Counted from the first letter of the stretch, positions 24,001 through 35,167 are shown. The stretch: DNA of 64,000 nucleotides from Halicephalobus mephisto (GCA_009193035.1 SWDT01000035.1:1-64000); one strand, 5' to 3'. A program made the numbers and translations. The notes: a model not told the origin generated them from the letters alone.

Positions 24001-24667
24001 CAAAATCTGGAGAAAAGAAGCCGACAAATACCCCGAATTCAACGCCACCGTGTACTTCGACGACGCCATGTTCATGGACTTGATAGAGGTCATCCCTACA
24101 GTAACCTTCCAATCCGCTTTAGCCACGTTAGTCTGCATGGGTCTGGCTTGTTTCCTCTTCATGTTTGACTTCTTCACCGTCGTCGTCGCTTCTTTAACCA
24201 TCTGCAGTATCTGTTTGGGGATCTTCGGATTGCTGCACTTCTGGGGCATCAGTCAGGACCCCATAATGATGGCGGCGGCAGTGATGTCCATCGGCTTCTC
24301 CGTCGACATTCCGGCCCACATAGCCTTCCACTACTTCAGAACCGGTTTAACCCCCCAGAAATCCGACTTATCCATCCCCAGCAGACTCCACCACACCCTC
24401 GCTGCCGTAGGGTTCCCAGTCATTCAAGCCGGATTCTCCACAATTCTATGTGTTTTATCTTTACTTTTCGTCAGTTTGTACATGTCTGAAGTCTTCGTGA
24501 AATCCATGAGTCTCTGTATCCTCCTGGGACTGATCCACGGGCTCTTCGTGATGCCGGCCGTTTTCAACCTTTATGGAAAGTTAAAAAACAAACTTTTCCC
24601 TAACAAGACCAAAAACGACTGCAGAATTGTCCAAGTATCTCCAAAGAAGGTCGTTCCTGGTGCTTAG
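18100..24667 (+). CDS. Patched-related (PTR) protein with sterol-sensing domain
   Basis: Eight exons: 18100-18287, 18512-18686, 20014-20133, 21016-21299, 21343-21526, 22075-22456, 22982-23199, 23540-24667; 892 residues. Order: cytosolic N-terminus, first membrane helix (IPVIVFCTALTIIG), a large extracellular domain with CYGFCLYNEPVRQFY, then a sterol-sensing five-helix bundle containing AIGVDDAFLMMHAW. The second extracellular domain and the C-terminal bundle (MSIGFSVDIPAHIAFHY) follow. This is the RND-type layout of nematode PTR/PTCHD proteins, which are linked to cuticle moulting and lipid transport. The ATG is 7 bases past an acceptor. Intron 4 uses a GC donor. Intron 5 contains an antisense 5S rRNA gene. 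Confidence 0.9.
18689..18976. repeat. 48-bp tandem repeat in PTR intron 2
   Basis: The phrase CTATTTTCGAAATT returns at 18713, 18761, 18809, about 18857, 18905 and 18952, i.e. every 47-48 bases. Alternate units are more alike than neighbours (ATTATCCAATTTT versus GTTACTTAATTTT), indicating a 96-bp higher-order unit. Confidence 0.85.
20166..20735. repeat. Repeated GGTCCTGACA / TGTCAGGACC motifs in PTR intron 3
   Basis: Three successive blocks of about 190 bp each contain TTCGGTCCTG(A/G)CA(A)GG followed about 110-130 bp later by its near-complement (C/T)GTGTCAGGACC. Each block could fold into a long hairpin. A single similar motif lies near 8299. Confidence 0.7.
21661..21778 (-). rRNA. 5S ribosomal RNA gene inside PTR intron 5, antisense
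   Basis: Read on the minus strand this 118-nt segment carries the 5S rRNA core: CACGCCATCCCGTCCGATCT, GGCAAGTTAAGC and GTTAGTACTTGGATCGGAGA, ending CCTGGGAATCCCGAG. The 5' GCTAGGGG and 3' CTCCTAAC ends can pair as helix I with one mismatch. TTTTT follows directly, as a polymerase III terminator. The internal box A/IE/C region looks intact. 5S genes are often dispersed in nematodes; whether this copy is expressed or a pseudogene cannot be told from sequence. Confidence 0.85.
21829..22048. repeat. Inverted-repeat element in PTR intron 5
   Basis: Left arm AACTAGGGTTATTATCTTTT...CCCAAAACTCTCTTC and right arm GAAGAGAGTTTTGGGAATAA...GATAACCCTAA are near-complements of about 50 bp. It lies just beside the 5S gene. 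Small non-autonomous DNA element is the simplest reading. Confidence 0.75.
22470..22915. repeat. ATATA/CATAT-rich array in PTR intron 6
   Basis: Degenerate tandem sequence built from CATATTCATATATCAATATT and CTTTATATACATATTTATAT, filling most of the 525-bp intron. All three plus-strand frames stay open through it, giving spurious Tyr/Ile/His proteins. Confidence 0.85.
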
Positions 24668-24796
24668 ATCTCAAAAATAAAACATTTCTGTAAATAATCC
24701 GGAGCGCAAAAGCGACGGGTGGTTTGACCTACTATGAAATAAACTTTGCCATTTTTATCTAGTTCTATAGACAAATCAACAACTGATTTCAGAGCA

Positions 24797-25235
24797 TCAC
24801 GTTGGGGGAGGTGTCCTCATGCCCGTGTTGCCCAGTTCAGGGTTGCCTGTGAGCTTGTTGAATCGCATCACGACGTCCATCGGCTCCATCCCGGCGGTCT
24901 TGAAGATCAATCGCCTCTTATCCGCTGGAAACACGAATCATACAGTAACCTACATACGAATGACGAAACAAACCCAAATCAGCGACGAAAAAAGGTTCTT
25001 TTCCGTCGTTCCGGATTTCCGTTGTGAGCTTCAGCTTCGGATTTGTCATTTTCACTTTCGTACTTGTAACGGCGTGCCAGAAGTACCTTAGGGAGTTAGT
25101 GCTGGGATGGAACGGATCCAGGGAAACGTGGACGGAATTGACGTCTTTCAGGTCCATAGCTCTCACTGCGAGGGCGAAACGCTCAACTGGTTTCCATCTG
25201 ACTCCATAACGGATGCGCTCCCACATTCGACACAT
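24797..25235 (-). CDS. MRPL53: Mitochondrial ribosomal protein L53 (mL53)
   Basis: Two exons on the minus strand, 25235-24974 and 24924-24797, give 129 residues. The ATG directly follows a TTGCAG acceptor. The intron is 49 bp (GTTTGT...TTCCAG). Family resemblance lies in VNSVHVSLDPFHPSTNSLR, then EIRNDGKEPFF, then DKRRLIFKTAGMEPMDVVM, matching the thioredoxin-like L53 core that sits in the large mitochondrial subunit. It is the only minus-strand gene in the housekeeping block and ends 129 bp beyond the convergent PTR gene. Confidence 0.8.
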
Positions 25236-25889
25236 CTGCAATCACATCAAATCAAGTTATCAACATAATTAACAACAAATGAATATAAAAACAAATAAAA
25301 ATAAATAAAAATAAAATAAATAAAAAGTTTTAAACGGAATCTCGCGACGAAAATTTCAATATTCTACTTAAATATCTTACTTCTTCATATATATACCGAT
25401 AGTTACAAAAAAACAATAATTAAGAATTTTAAAACGAAAAAATTGAAAAAAAATAAAAATAAAAAAACGGATATATGAAAACATTTCGTAAATTGAATCC
25501 CGTCATGAAAATTTCATTTTTCAATTTGAAAAACTCGTACCTATACTTGAATAATAACAAAAAATGAATAAAAAATAGGAATTTTAAAATGCGAAAATTG
25601 AGGAAAACACGGATATATGAAAATTATTCTACAAATTGAAATTCCGCAGCGAAAACTTCCTTTCTTAATCTCATTCCGCTTTCAGATTCTTAATATTTTG
25701 CCATACTTCAATAATAACAAAAAAACGAATAAAAATTAAGAAATTTAAAATATAAAAATTGACAAAACAGAAAAATCGAGAAAACTGGAACATATGAGAT
25801 TTTTGATCAAATGGAATCCCGTCGCGAAAATTTCATTCCTCAATTTTGGTTCGACTTGAAATTTTCACTTTTTCGCTTGTACTTTGATT
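25236..25889. other. Intergenic between divergent MRPL53 and RBM28
   Basis: AT-rich, with loosely repeated blocks containing AAATTGAATCCCGTCGCGAAAATTTCA at about 25330, 25490, 25630 and 25810. Probably holds a bidirectional promoter; no gene seen. Confidence 0.45.
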
Positions 25890-27952
25890 ATGAGCGTTCA
25901 GAATCGTAATTTTCCTCCCAAACGTCATCCTGGATTTGGCAGAGGTCGGTATTTCTCTCGTGAAATCAATTCTGATCAGAATGACTTCGACAATCGACAG
26001 CAGACGAGGAACGAAGAAGTCCGGGAATCCTCAGAAGTCAAGCCGAAGCCTCTGAAGCAGAATTACGGTCCGAAACACAAGGAACACACTGCCGGAATCA
26101 AGGAATGGAGACTGGTGGTCAGGAATCTGGACGATTACGTAATTTTAAAATTTTTAAAAGTTTTATATAATTTCGTAATTTTAGACAAAAAGAGAAGAAC
26201 TCCAGACGATGTTTTCCAAGTACGGTAAGCTGAAGGAGATCGTGCAAATCCCCAGTAAGATCAAGAAAGACGGATTTGCTCCATTCGCGTTTGTCCAGTT
26301 CGTCTCCAGAAGCGACGCCATGAAGGCTCTGAAGGAACTCAACGGATCCGAATTCAAAAAAAGGAAAATAACCGTCGCTCTTGCTTTGGACAAAGACACC
26401 TACGTCACGAAGCAATATGAAGGTACGTTGTGGTTAATTTAAAGTGATAATTTATATATTGTCAGCCAAGGAGAAGCTTAAAAAACCCAAGGAAGAGGTG
26501 TCCTCGGATTCAGATGAAGACAACATTCCTCAATCCAGCGACGAAGACACAGAAATCGACTTCACAGACAGTGAAGAAGATGAAGAATCAGAATCGGACA
26601 CTAAGAAAGAAACCAAGACGAAATCTGAACCCACAGGACCGCTTCCGGAATTTGAAGACTTGGTTGAAAGTGATGACGACACTGACGAAGATGAAAAACC
26701 TACTATCAAACAAGAAAACGAGAGTGACGAAGAAGACGAGGAATCCGACGGTGAAGAAGATGCCGATGAAGACGGGCCTCCAAATAAGAAGCAAAAAAAG
26801 AATCTCCAGACTCCAAAAGAAAGAAAACCAGATACAGCTGTTGCTGAAGGCAGAGTGGTGTTTCTAAAGTCAGTTTTTATTTCTTTCTCTTGTAATCATC
26901 AGCTTTCAGAAATCTCCCTTTCGAATTGGATGATGACGAACTGAAAGAAGAAATGTCCAAGTTTGGCGAAGTGTCGTTGGCTATTCTCTGCAAATTCAAA
27001 GGTACAGAACACTCTACTGGAACTGGATTCGTTCATTTTAAAGAAAAGTCCGTCGCCGACAAGGTTCTGGAATTGATTGAGTCAGATGGTTTGATTATTT
27101 ACGGCTCTAAGATTAGAGGCCATCGTGCTGTCCCTAAAACCGATGCTGAGAAGTTCAAAAAACCGGAAAAACAACCTTCTGATAAACGGAATCTCTACCT
27201 ACTCAGAGTGTCCTTGATCCGTCCAGGAACACCGGCTGCGAATAACATGTCTCCACATGATGAGAAAAAAAGGGCATCTTTGCTTCAACAGGTGAAAAAT
27301 AAACTTAAATTGACGACGATGTTTGTTTCTCCAACTCGGTTGGTGATCCACAACATTCCGTTCTCCTATAGAGACGAGGATTTGAGAAAAGTGTGCTTGG
27401 AATCCTGTCACAACCAGAAAGCCCGTATTGTTGAGTCCAGGATCATGAGAAACAAGATGGGAGTGGACTCGAAGGGGAAACCTATTTTGGGCAAGTCGAA
27501 AGGTTTTGGATTTGTGGAGTTTTCGGAACATAAGGATGCCTTGGCTTGTTTGAAGACGATGAATAATAATCCTAAACTTTTTACAGATGAAAAAGTGAGT
27601 TTTTAAAAGATTTTTTGTAGTATTTTGTACTTTTTAGAGACCGATAGTAGAGTTTTCGATTGAGAATCATGTGGCTTTGAATATAAAAAAGAAAAGAGCA
27701 GAAATGGTCAAGAATCCTAAAAAAGAAATGAATCAGGACGTAGAAGCGACGAAAAACGAAATGAGAAAGGATGGAGCGAAATTTTTGCCTAAAAAGTTTG
27801 GAGCCAAAAATAGACATAAAACGCAAAAAAACAAAAATTCGAAAGGTAGATGGACACAGAAGCAAAAAGCCAAAAGAAACGTTGGGAAACGAAAGGAATC
27901 AAAACCGAAAAAAGGATTCAAATCTGGAGGAGCGAAAAATAAGAAAAAGTAA
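25890..27952 (+). CDS. RBM28: RBM28/Nop4 homolog, nucleolar RRM protein
   Basis: Exons 25890-26138, 26185-26422, 26466-26868, 26910-27594 and 27638-27952 give 629 residues. Three RRMs: about 72-155 (RLVVRNLDDY, FAFVQF), 290-370 (RVVFLKNLPF, GTGFVHF) and 435-520 (RLVIHNIPF, KGFGFVEF). A long Asp/Glu-rich linker separates the first two, and a basic Lys-rich tail ends the protein. This is the order of RBM28/yeast Nop4, needed for 60S subunit maturation in the nucleolus. Vertebrate proteins have a fourth RRM at the N-terminus that is not seen here; the N-terminal 70 residues are Arg/Gln-rich. Confidence 0.85.
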
Positions 27953-28268
27953 TTTTTGATGGAAGTTTTTTGTTGAGTTTTTGATAAATTTTATTAAAAA
28001 TTCCTATTTCATACTGTGGCAGTTTACTACTGTAGTTATATTTTTGAGAACTTTTATTTTTTTTTGCATTTTGAACATATTTTAAAGTTTTTTATACTTT
28101 TTAAATTTTTATTTTTTTTATTTTTGTTTTTTTTTAAATTTTTTAAAATTTTTTATACTTTTTATACTTTTTAAATTTTTGTATTTTATATTTTTTTTGA
28201 TTTTTTATATTTTTAATTTTTTAGTTTTTTAAAGTTTTTTATACTTTTTGAATTTTTTTGATTTTTAG
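27953..28268. other. Intergenic / outron, AT-rich
   Basis: 316 bp almost entirely of T runs broken by TTTTTATACTTTTTAAA. It ends in a TTTTTAG acceptor directly before the next ATG, suggesting trans-splicing and possible co-transcription with RBM28. Confidence 0.45.
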
Positions 28269-30618
28269 ATGAGTTCGGAAAGTCTTGAATTGTTGTATGA
28301 AATTGCTGATTTCTCGTCGGATGATCCTGATGCTGATTTTGAATTTATAGAAGCTTTGGCTAAGTATTATTTTCCTTCTGAAAATAGCTTAAATCAAATT
28401 TTTAAAGTGATTGAAGAAAAAAAGAATGAAAAAGGATTTGATCTCCTTGTTGCCTTAGGGTTACAGGTGGCTGATAATGGATTGAAAAAGATGGATATGA
28501 GGTTGATTGAGAGGATTCTGAATGCTTATGAGGATAATGATTGCTCGAAAACAAGCACAGCAAAACAAATTTATTTTATTTTTTTAAGGAAAATGCTGGA
28601 TAACGGATTAATTTCAGAAGAAAAAAAATGTAAGTTTAAAATTTTACATTTTTTAAAATTTAAATTTTCAAAATTTTACATTTTTAGAATTTGAATTTTT
28701 GGAATTTTGCATTTTTTAAATTTAAATTTTCGAAATTTTATATTTTTAGAATTTATTTTTATTTTCGAAATTTTATATTTTTAGAATTTATTTTTATTTT
28801 CGAAATTTTATATTTTTTTAAAACTTAAATTTTGAGATTTATTATTTTCGAAATTCTGTATTTTTAAATTTATTAATTTTGCAGTGATTTACATTGATAT
28901 TTGCTTGGATCAGTTGAAAGATGAGAAATGTAATCTCTTCTGTAGAAAAGAATTGGAACATTTTCTTGCAAGTTTGCTTACTGTAACGAGAGAAGAAGAT
29001 AAAATAGAAAAATTAATAGAGGCAATGATATCTTGTGAAAATGGATTGATTCTAGATGGTTTGGCGAGAGTTATATTGGGACCGGAATTGAGAAATATTG
29101 TTGGGAAGAAATATTCATTGAAATTATTAGAAAAAATTGAACAACTTGAGCGAGCAGAAGGCAATATTTGCCACCTCGCTGGATATCTTATGTAAGTTTT
29201 TTAAATTACGAATAATGGAACCCGTTTTTGGCGAAATCTCTGATTGTATACTAACAATTACGAAATAACTGTCATGTAAAATAACATATAGGTTACTGTA
29301 GTTTTCGTGGGATCCCTGATATTCGCGTTGAGACAATTTCGTAACAACCTTCATTTTCGCTTTTTTATGATATGAGATTTTAAAATTTGTACTTTTTAGA
29401 ACGAGTAATGGAGTTTGTCTTTGACGAGTTCTTTGATTGCATGATAACAATTACGAAATAACTGTCATGTTAAATAACATATAGGTTACTGTAGTTTTCG
29501 TGGGATCCCTGATATTCGTTTTGAGACAATTTCGTAACAACCTTCATTTTCGCATTTTTATTATTTTTATAATGGTTTTTTTTAGATTTATTAATTTTAC
29601 GACAGTGGAAAATTTGACAAATGTTATTAACAGATTTGAAGACAGATATACGAAAATGCAAGTTTTATTTAAAGTGATGGAAATGGTCATGAAAGAAGAC
29701 ATAAGAAATGAAGAAAAAAAAGAAATTTACAAGTTAATGGAACGTATTTCTGGGGATGAAATTGATTATCAATTGCCGTTTCTGGAAGAAGTTTTTAAAA
29801 ATACAAATGAAATTTGTAATGTTTTAATTAATTTAAAATCGAAAATTAAATTTCCGAAAAATTGCTCATCAGAAGGTCTAAATATTTTTTTCGATCTTGT
29901 CAGTAGGTATGTCGAAGATCCGGATATCCTAAATCTGGTCCTGGAAGAAGTGACTGAAAGACTTAGGAGATTTCCACATAGTGTTCTGAAGACAAGTATT
30001 GTGGAAATTTGTGGAAAAGAAAAATATTTTAATAAAAAAACAAAAGAATTTTTAAATTCCAAGGATTTGACAAGTTTTGGAGCTGGATTATTAATTTTGG
30101 AATTGTTTGAAAATGGTAATTTAGAAAGAGATATTGGATTGGATGATTTAGAAGGAAAAATTTTGGAAAAAGTTTTTCAAGATGAGGATTTGTTCCTGGC
30201 TAAGGATGCAACAAGGTACCTAAGTAAGAATCATCCGGTTTTTTTGACTAAAAATGCAATGAAAATTTTTGATGCAAGAACAGATAGGGATATTAGGATA
30301 TTTGTTTTGCAAGGAATTGAAAAAGTAGCGGATATTGAAGGGATAAATGAAATCGCGGTGGAAGTGATAACGAGGATTTGCGAGATGGATGATGATGCTC
30401 AAGTTCGGAATGTAGCTTATACGGTGTCTAAAAAGATGAATTGTATCCCAAGCAACCTTGTAGAAATCCTAAAAGCTTCTGTTGATGACTACAATGCTCA
30501 TAAAGCAAACTGGATCAAGTTTAACGGGGATTCCAAGGCGTTACTAGACGATTTGATCTCAACAATGAAATCGAAATCTGGTCATTGTCATGAATGTATT
30601 GCTAAAGAGTGTTATTAA
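28269..30618 (+). CDS. HEAT-like helical-repeat protein (BRAT1-like?)
   Basis: Exons 28269-28629, 28885-29191 and 29586-30618 give 566 residues in phase. The protein is almost wholly alpha-helical by composition, with Leu/Ile-rich helices in pairs typical of HEAT repeats (for example TDRDIRIFVLQGIEKVADI and DDDAQVRNVAYTVSKKMN). It ends in a striking Cys/His tail, GHCHECIAKECY. I do not recognise it outright. A candidate is BRAT1, a HEAT protein whose extreme C-terminus inserts into the INTS11 nuclease active site; the tail would fit but this is a guess. It is the first gene of a same-strand series running into PUS3. Confidence 0.6.
29221..29562. repeat. Tandem duplication in intron 2 of the HEAT gene
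   Basis: Two copies, 29243-29376 and 29430-29562, share ACAATTACGAAATAACTGTC, ACATATAGGTTACTGTAG and TCGTGGGATCCCTGATATTC, with an offset of about 187 bp. It enlarges the intron to 394 bp; no coding role seen. Confidence 0.85.
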
Positions 30619-30892
30619 TTGTACTTTTTCGTGATTTTATAGATAATTTGTGGAAAAAAATATATGAATAATAAAGAAAATTAACGAAAAAGTAGGTATA
30701 GCTGAATTGTGAGAGAAAAGAACGAAGGCAAACGAGCCGGTTTCCCTGGTTCTCGCAACGAATATCGTTTCGTGTTCTGCTCGGAGTTGTTCGCGGCCTA
30801 TCTCGCATACCCTCTCGCTAGAATGCAGGCTTATTTGTTGATTTCTTCCGTGTTTTTGTATTTTTCTGTAAAATTCTTTTCTTTTTCTCCAG

Positions 30893-32255
30893 ATGGACCA
30901 ACTACGTAATGAATTATCTACAAATTCTAATGGAAACACTAACGATAATATGGATTCTAGCCCATCGACTTCAACTGTGAGTTTTTGTAGTTTACGTCTG
31001 TTTCTCTGGTGATGAGCACTTTTTAGAAGAAGAAAAAGAAAGAATTCGACTTTTCTCGATACCCTAGAAGACGAATTGCACTAATGTTTTTATACCTAGG
31101 ATGGAATTATGATGGACTTGTCACTCAGGAAAATACAAAGAACACTATTGAGGAGGTTTGTTTTCGAACAAGTTTCATATATGAATCTTGGTCTTTAGGT
31201 CATTCTTGAAGCCCTGGAGAAGACCAAATTGATTGAAAACCGCGAAATAGCTATGTGGTCTCGCTGTGGTCGTACCGATAAAGGAGTATCTGGATTTCGT
31301 CAAATTGGCTCAGTGACCGTTAGGTCGACTGACATCAATGGCGAAGGCGTTTATTGGCCTGAGGGCTCGAGTGGTGCTAATCGCGTTTCTACAACTAGTG
31401 AGTTGCCTTACGACCGGATTTTGAACCAAGTACTGCCTCCTGATGTCCGCGTTCTTGCCTGGTCTCCTACCAAACCTGACTTTAATGCTCGATTTGAGTG
31501 TACATCGCGGGCATACATTTACCTCTTCCCCAAAGGTCGTTTGAATATAGAAGCCATGCAGTTAGCCGCTAGTTTACTGGTTGGTCACCATGATTTCCGG
31601 AACTTCTGCGTCATCGACATGAACAACGCGCGATTGAATTCATCCTATGAACGCGATTTGTATGAAGTCCAGATCTCTTCCATCAACAATGAATCTGGTC
31701 CGTATCAAATGTTCCAATTGAAGATTCGGAGTTCAGGGTTTTTGTGGCATCAGATTCGATGTATTGTTGCTATTCTCTACGAAATTGGTCTTGAAAGGGA
31801 AACACCAAATGTAATATCGGAGCTTTTGGATGTGAATCGATGCCCAGCGAAACCTCAATATGCTATGGCAAAAGACCTGCCTCTGTGTTTCTTCGACGCT
31901 ACGTATTCCGATGGCTTGTTCGGTTGGACATCATGTGTCAATCGTGAAGTTTTGCAGAAAGTCTTCCAACAATTGCAGATCAAATGGTGTCAACTTGAAA
32001 CTCAAGCCTCCATTGTGCGGCAGATGCTGAATGAATTTGGTACTTTTGGATTTGATTTTGATCATGCAGAGAACATGGATACTCATATACTCGGTGCCCA
32101 GTCCAGAAAGGTAATTTTTGAAAAATAGGCTTTCATCACTTGGGTATTTTTAGAATCACATTCCTTTGATGAAGCGTCCAAGATGTGACTCCCTAGAAAT
32201 TAAGCGGGAGAAATTTTGCAAAAAAGCTAAGATGTCTATAACAGATGAAGAATGA
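30893..32255 (+). CDS. PUS3: PUS3/Deg1, tRNA pseudouridine-38/39 synthase
   Basis: Exons 30893-30976, 31027-31155, 31199-32110 and 32154-32255 give 408 residues. The ATG directly follows a CTCCAG acceptor. A TruA-type fold is shown by MFLYLGWNYDGL, the catalytic motif SRCGRTDKGVS (Asp nucleophile), FNARFECTSRAYIY, GHHDFRNFC and SGFLWHQIRC. NFCVIDMNN after the HHDF motif is typical of the Pus3 branch. The enzyme isomerises U38 and U39 in tRNA anticodon arms. It heads a group of four genes with gaps of 90, 127 and 162 bp. Confidence 0.92.
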
Positions 32256-32344
32256 TTAAATAATGTATAGATACTGGATCATCCACAGGGTTCTCGATCC
32301 TTGTTTACCTTATATTTTGTTTGCAGTCTACAGTGATTTTTAGA

Positions 32345-32578
32345 ATGACATCCAATCCATCGAGTGAGAAAGAAACATTTTTGACTTTGAAAGATGTCCC
32401 AACTGGAGTGATGCCCACTGGGAGTGAAGCTGTTGATGACGCTGTAAGGGTTCTTCGTTTGATCAATACTTCCCGTCTTCATCAGCTTCAAACCCAAATC
32501 AATGACTGTATGTCTGAACTCCAGACAATGACTGCCAATCCGAAAGCAGATGTTTCAATGGGACGTGTTGGTCGTTGA
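32345..32578 (+). CDS. RTRAF: Short RTRAF-like protein (C-terminal domain only)
   Basis: One exon, 77 residues; the ATG lies one base after a TTTTTAG acceptor. The segment GSEAVDDAVRVLRLIN, then LQTQINDCMSELQTMTANPK and the end MGRVGR match the C-terminal coiled coil of RTRAF (C14orf166/hCLE). RTRAF is part of the tRNA-ligase complex with RTCB, which seals tRNA and XBP1-type exons. The calponin-like N-terminal two thirds of the usual ~240-residue protein is absent. The position behind PUS3 and a clean start argue for a genuine short gene rather than a missed 5' exon, though PUS3's end leaves only 90 bp. Confidence 0.7.
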   Translation: MTSNPSSEKETFLTLKDVPTGVMPTGSEAVDDAVRVLRLINTSRLHQLQTQINDCMSELQTMTANPKADVSMGRVGR

Positions 32579-32705
32579 TAAAGATTTTGTATCTCATTGT
32601 TTGGCATTATCCCGGTTGTGTTCCGAGCGTTACTTGTTCATTCTGTTTCCATGTTGCTAATTCTCAGTTACAGGATACCTGGTTTATCAGTCATAGCCTG
32701 ACAAA

Positions 32706-33602
32706 ATGTCGTCCAACATCGGACTTTTCGCTCTTACCGAAGAAGATGCTCTCAAGATGCTTGCTTGCGAGACCCACAACGGCAGCACCAACATGAATTT
32801 CCAAATGGAACAGTACGTCTTCAAACGCCGCCATGATGGCTCTCATATCATCAATATTGGAAAGACTTGGGAAAAGCTCCTCCTCGCTGCTCGTGCTATT
32901 GCTGCTGTCGAGAACCCTGCTGACGTTGTTGTTGTTTCTGGTCGTCCTTATGCTCAACGTGCTTTGTTGAAGTTCGCCGCCCATACCGGCGCTACCCCTA
33001 TTTTCGGTCGTTTCACTCCTGGTTGCTTCACCAATCAGATCCAAAAGAACTTCAAGGAACCTCGTCTTCTTGTTGTCTCTGATCCTCTTATTGATCATCA
33101 AGCTGTCAATGAAGCTTCCTTTGTGAACTTGCCCGTTATCAGCTTCGTCAACACCGATTCTCCTCTCCGATACGTCGATATTGGAATTCCTTGCAACAAT
33201 AAGGTATGTTCGGATTCAATTATTCTGCTAACGTTGAGGTTTTAGTCTATCAAATCCATCGGATTGTTGTGGTGGCTTTTGGCTCGTGAAGTCCTCTTCC
33301 TCCGAGGAAAGATTTCCCGCCAAACTGGATTCATTCTTGACGACAAGGTTATCATGCCTGATCTCTACTTCTACCGTGAAGAACAAGATAAGCCTGAGGA
33401 TGAAGCCAAGGAAACCTTTGCTGCCAACTACGAGAAAGGAGACGATTTCGGCGCTCAAGCTTCTGTGGAGCCTAAGCTTGATTTGACTGCTCCTGCTATT
33501 GGTGACTGGGCTGCTACCACTTGGGATCAATCTGACGCCACTGGACAGCCCGCGATTCCTACTGGGAACGAATGGGGAACTGGAGGAGCTACCGGCTGGT
33601 AA
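32706..33602 (+). CDS. RPSA: 40S ribosomal protein SA (uS2)
   Basis: Exons 32706-33203 and 33246-33602 give 284 residues. The S2-fold core is clear: [106 protein letters not shown]. The C-terminal tail ends in Trp-rich acidic repeats ([14 protein letters not shown]) as in the laminin-receptor family. It is a component of the small ribosomal subunit head. Codon use is strongly biased to C-ending codons compared with neighbours, as expected for high expression. A TTACAG/TTCTCAG acceptor precedes it, so it is probably a downstream operon gene. Confidence 0.96.
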
Positions 33603-33764
33603 ACTTGCAACTTTCCATTCAATTAATGCCGAGCGTCTATGTTGTTTTGTTGTTACAGCATTATTGAGTGTTGGAATAAATAATATTCTATAAGTTCCGT
33701 GCTTTCCTTGGTCACAACCATTTGTACCTCGAATTTCATTGTTTGAGAAGGAAGGAAGGTTTAG

Positions 33765-34336
33765 ATGTCGAAGCCAGGAACTCGGGCGAAGCCGAATATT
33801 CTCATTACTGGAACTCCTGGGTCAGGCAAGAGTTCCGTCGCTAGTAGTGCTGCTGGGAAACTCGGGTTCAAGCATTTTGATGTTAGTAGAGTCGCCGCTG
33901 AAAATGAATTTATTGACAGTTATGATGAGAGACTTGATTCCCTGAATCTTGATGAAGACAAGTTGCTTGATTATTTAGAGGTTTGTTTTTAGTTTGTTTC
34001 TTTGCATAACCTTTAGTTTAGCCTTTCCTTGGATCACAAGATGGCGGAATTGTTGTTGAATATCATGCTTGTGAACTTTTTCCAGAACGATGGTTTGATG
34101 GAGTTATTGTTCTTAGATGTGACAATACTGTACTTTTCGATCGATTGACTGCTAGAGGATATAGTCAACAAAAAATCAAAGAAAATGTTGAATGTGAAAT
34201 TTTTGGAACAATTGCTGAAGAAGCTAAGGAATCTTATCCGAAAGATATTGTGCAAGAAGTTGAAAATAATTCTCCAGAACAATTGGAAAATAATGTTAAT
34301 TTAATTGTAAATTGGGCAACTAAATTGATTAAATAA
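33765..34336 (+). CDS. AK6: Adenylate kinase isoenzyme 6 (AK6/Fap7)
   Basis: Exons 33765-33980 and 34022-34336 give 176 residues, close to the 172 of human AK6. ATG follows a GGTTTAG acceptor. The P-loop is NILITGTPGSGKSS; the NMP region is FDVSRVAAE and the lid region DRLTARGYSQQKIKENVECEIF. The exon junction joins LLDYLE to PFLGSQDGGIVVEYHACELF. AK6 is a nuclear/cytosolic NMP kinase-ATPase needed for late 18S rRNA processing with uS11. It follows RPSA by 162 bp, so two small-subunit biogenesis genes share the presumed operon. Confidence 0.92.
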
Positions 34337-34513
34337 GTTTTTTGTTGATTTTTAAGAAATTTCGATTTAACCAAGTTTATTGCTTTTTTCCAGAAGATTA
34401 GGTTGTTTGCTTTTCTTAACAAAACTCGTGGTAAGAGGATTTGTTTGCAGCTCTTCTTTTCTGTCTCGGAAGCGCAACTCTAAAGTCGTTTATCGATAGC
34501 TTGACCTCTTAGA

Positions 34514-35167
34514 ATGAGTCTTTCGAGGATAATTATATTTTTATTATTATTTATGAATATTGATTGTAAACAATTGTGGTGTCATCAAGGTGGAGATAAA
34601 CGTGATTGGGGTCCTGTACAATGTCCGGAAACAACGAAAGAATGTTTTAAATTTGTTTGTACTGGAGGACAAGGTAAAAAAAATTTTTTTAATTTAAAAA
34701 AATCTATATTTTTGAAACTTATTTTAATTTTTTTTGGAAAATTTGTTTTTTTTTTAAATTTATTATTTTTTAGAAAGTTGTTTTAAATTTTAAATTTTTA
34801 GATTAAATTTTTTTTAGAAATTTTAAAACTTTTTTTAGATTTTTAAACATTTAAAAAAAATATTGTTTTTTTTTTGAAATTTTTGAAATATTTAAAAAAA
34901 AATATTTTTTTTGAAATTTTTAAGTATTTTTTAAAATTAAATTAATTTTCTTCAGCTCCATTCATTGCTAGAGGTTGTGGAATCACTACCCTACATAAGG
35001 GGCTTTTGAACGAATCCTGTTTCCAAGCGATGGAAGTCTGCCAGTACGTGGGAGGAGAAGGGCTTTGTTTGACCTGCGATAAAAAACACATGTGTAATTC
35101 TGGTCCTATTCAATACAGTTCTTTGATTTTCTTCCCTATTATTTTGTATTTTTTGAGAATACTGTAA
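34514..35167 (+). CDS. Small secreted Cys-rich, probably GPI-anchored protein
   Basis: Exons 34514-34673 and 34956-35167 give 123 residues: signal peptide (1-18), a domain with ten cysteines, and a hydrophobic end (LIFFPIILYFLRIL) with Asn-Ser-Gly before it, like a GPI signal. Cys spacing with a final CLTCDKKHMCN (C-x2-C...CN) suggests the Ly6/uPAR three-finger fold common in nematode surface proteins. The fold is an inference. It lies 177 bp after AK6 on the same strand, the last gene of the collinear series. Confidence 0.7.
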
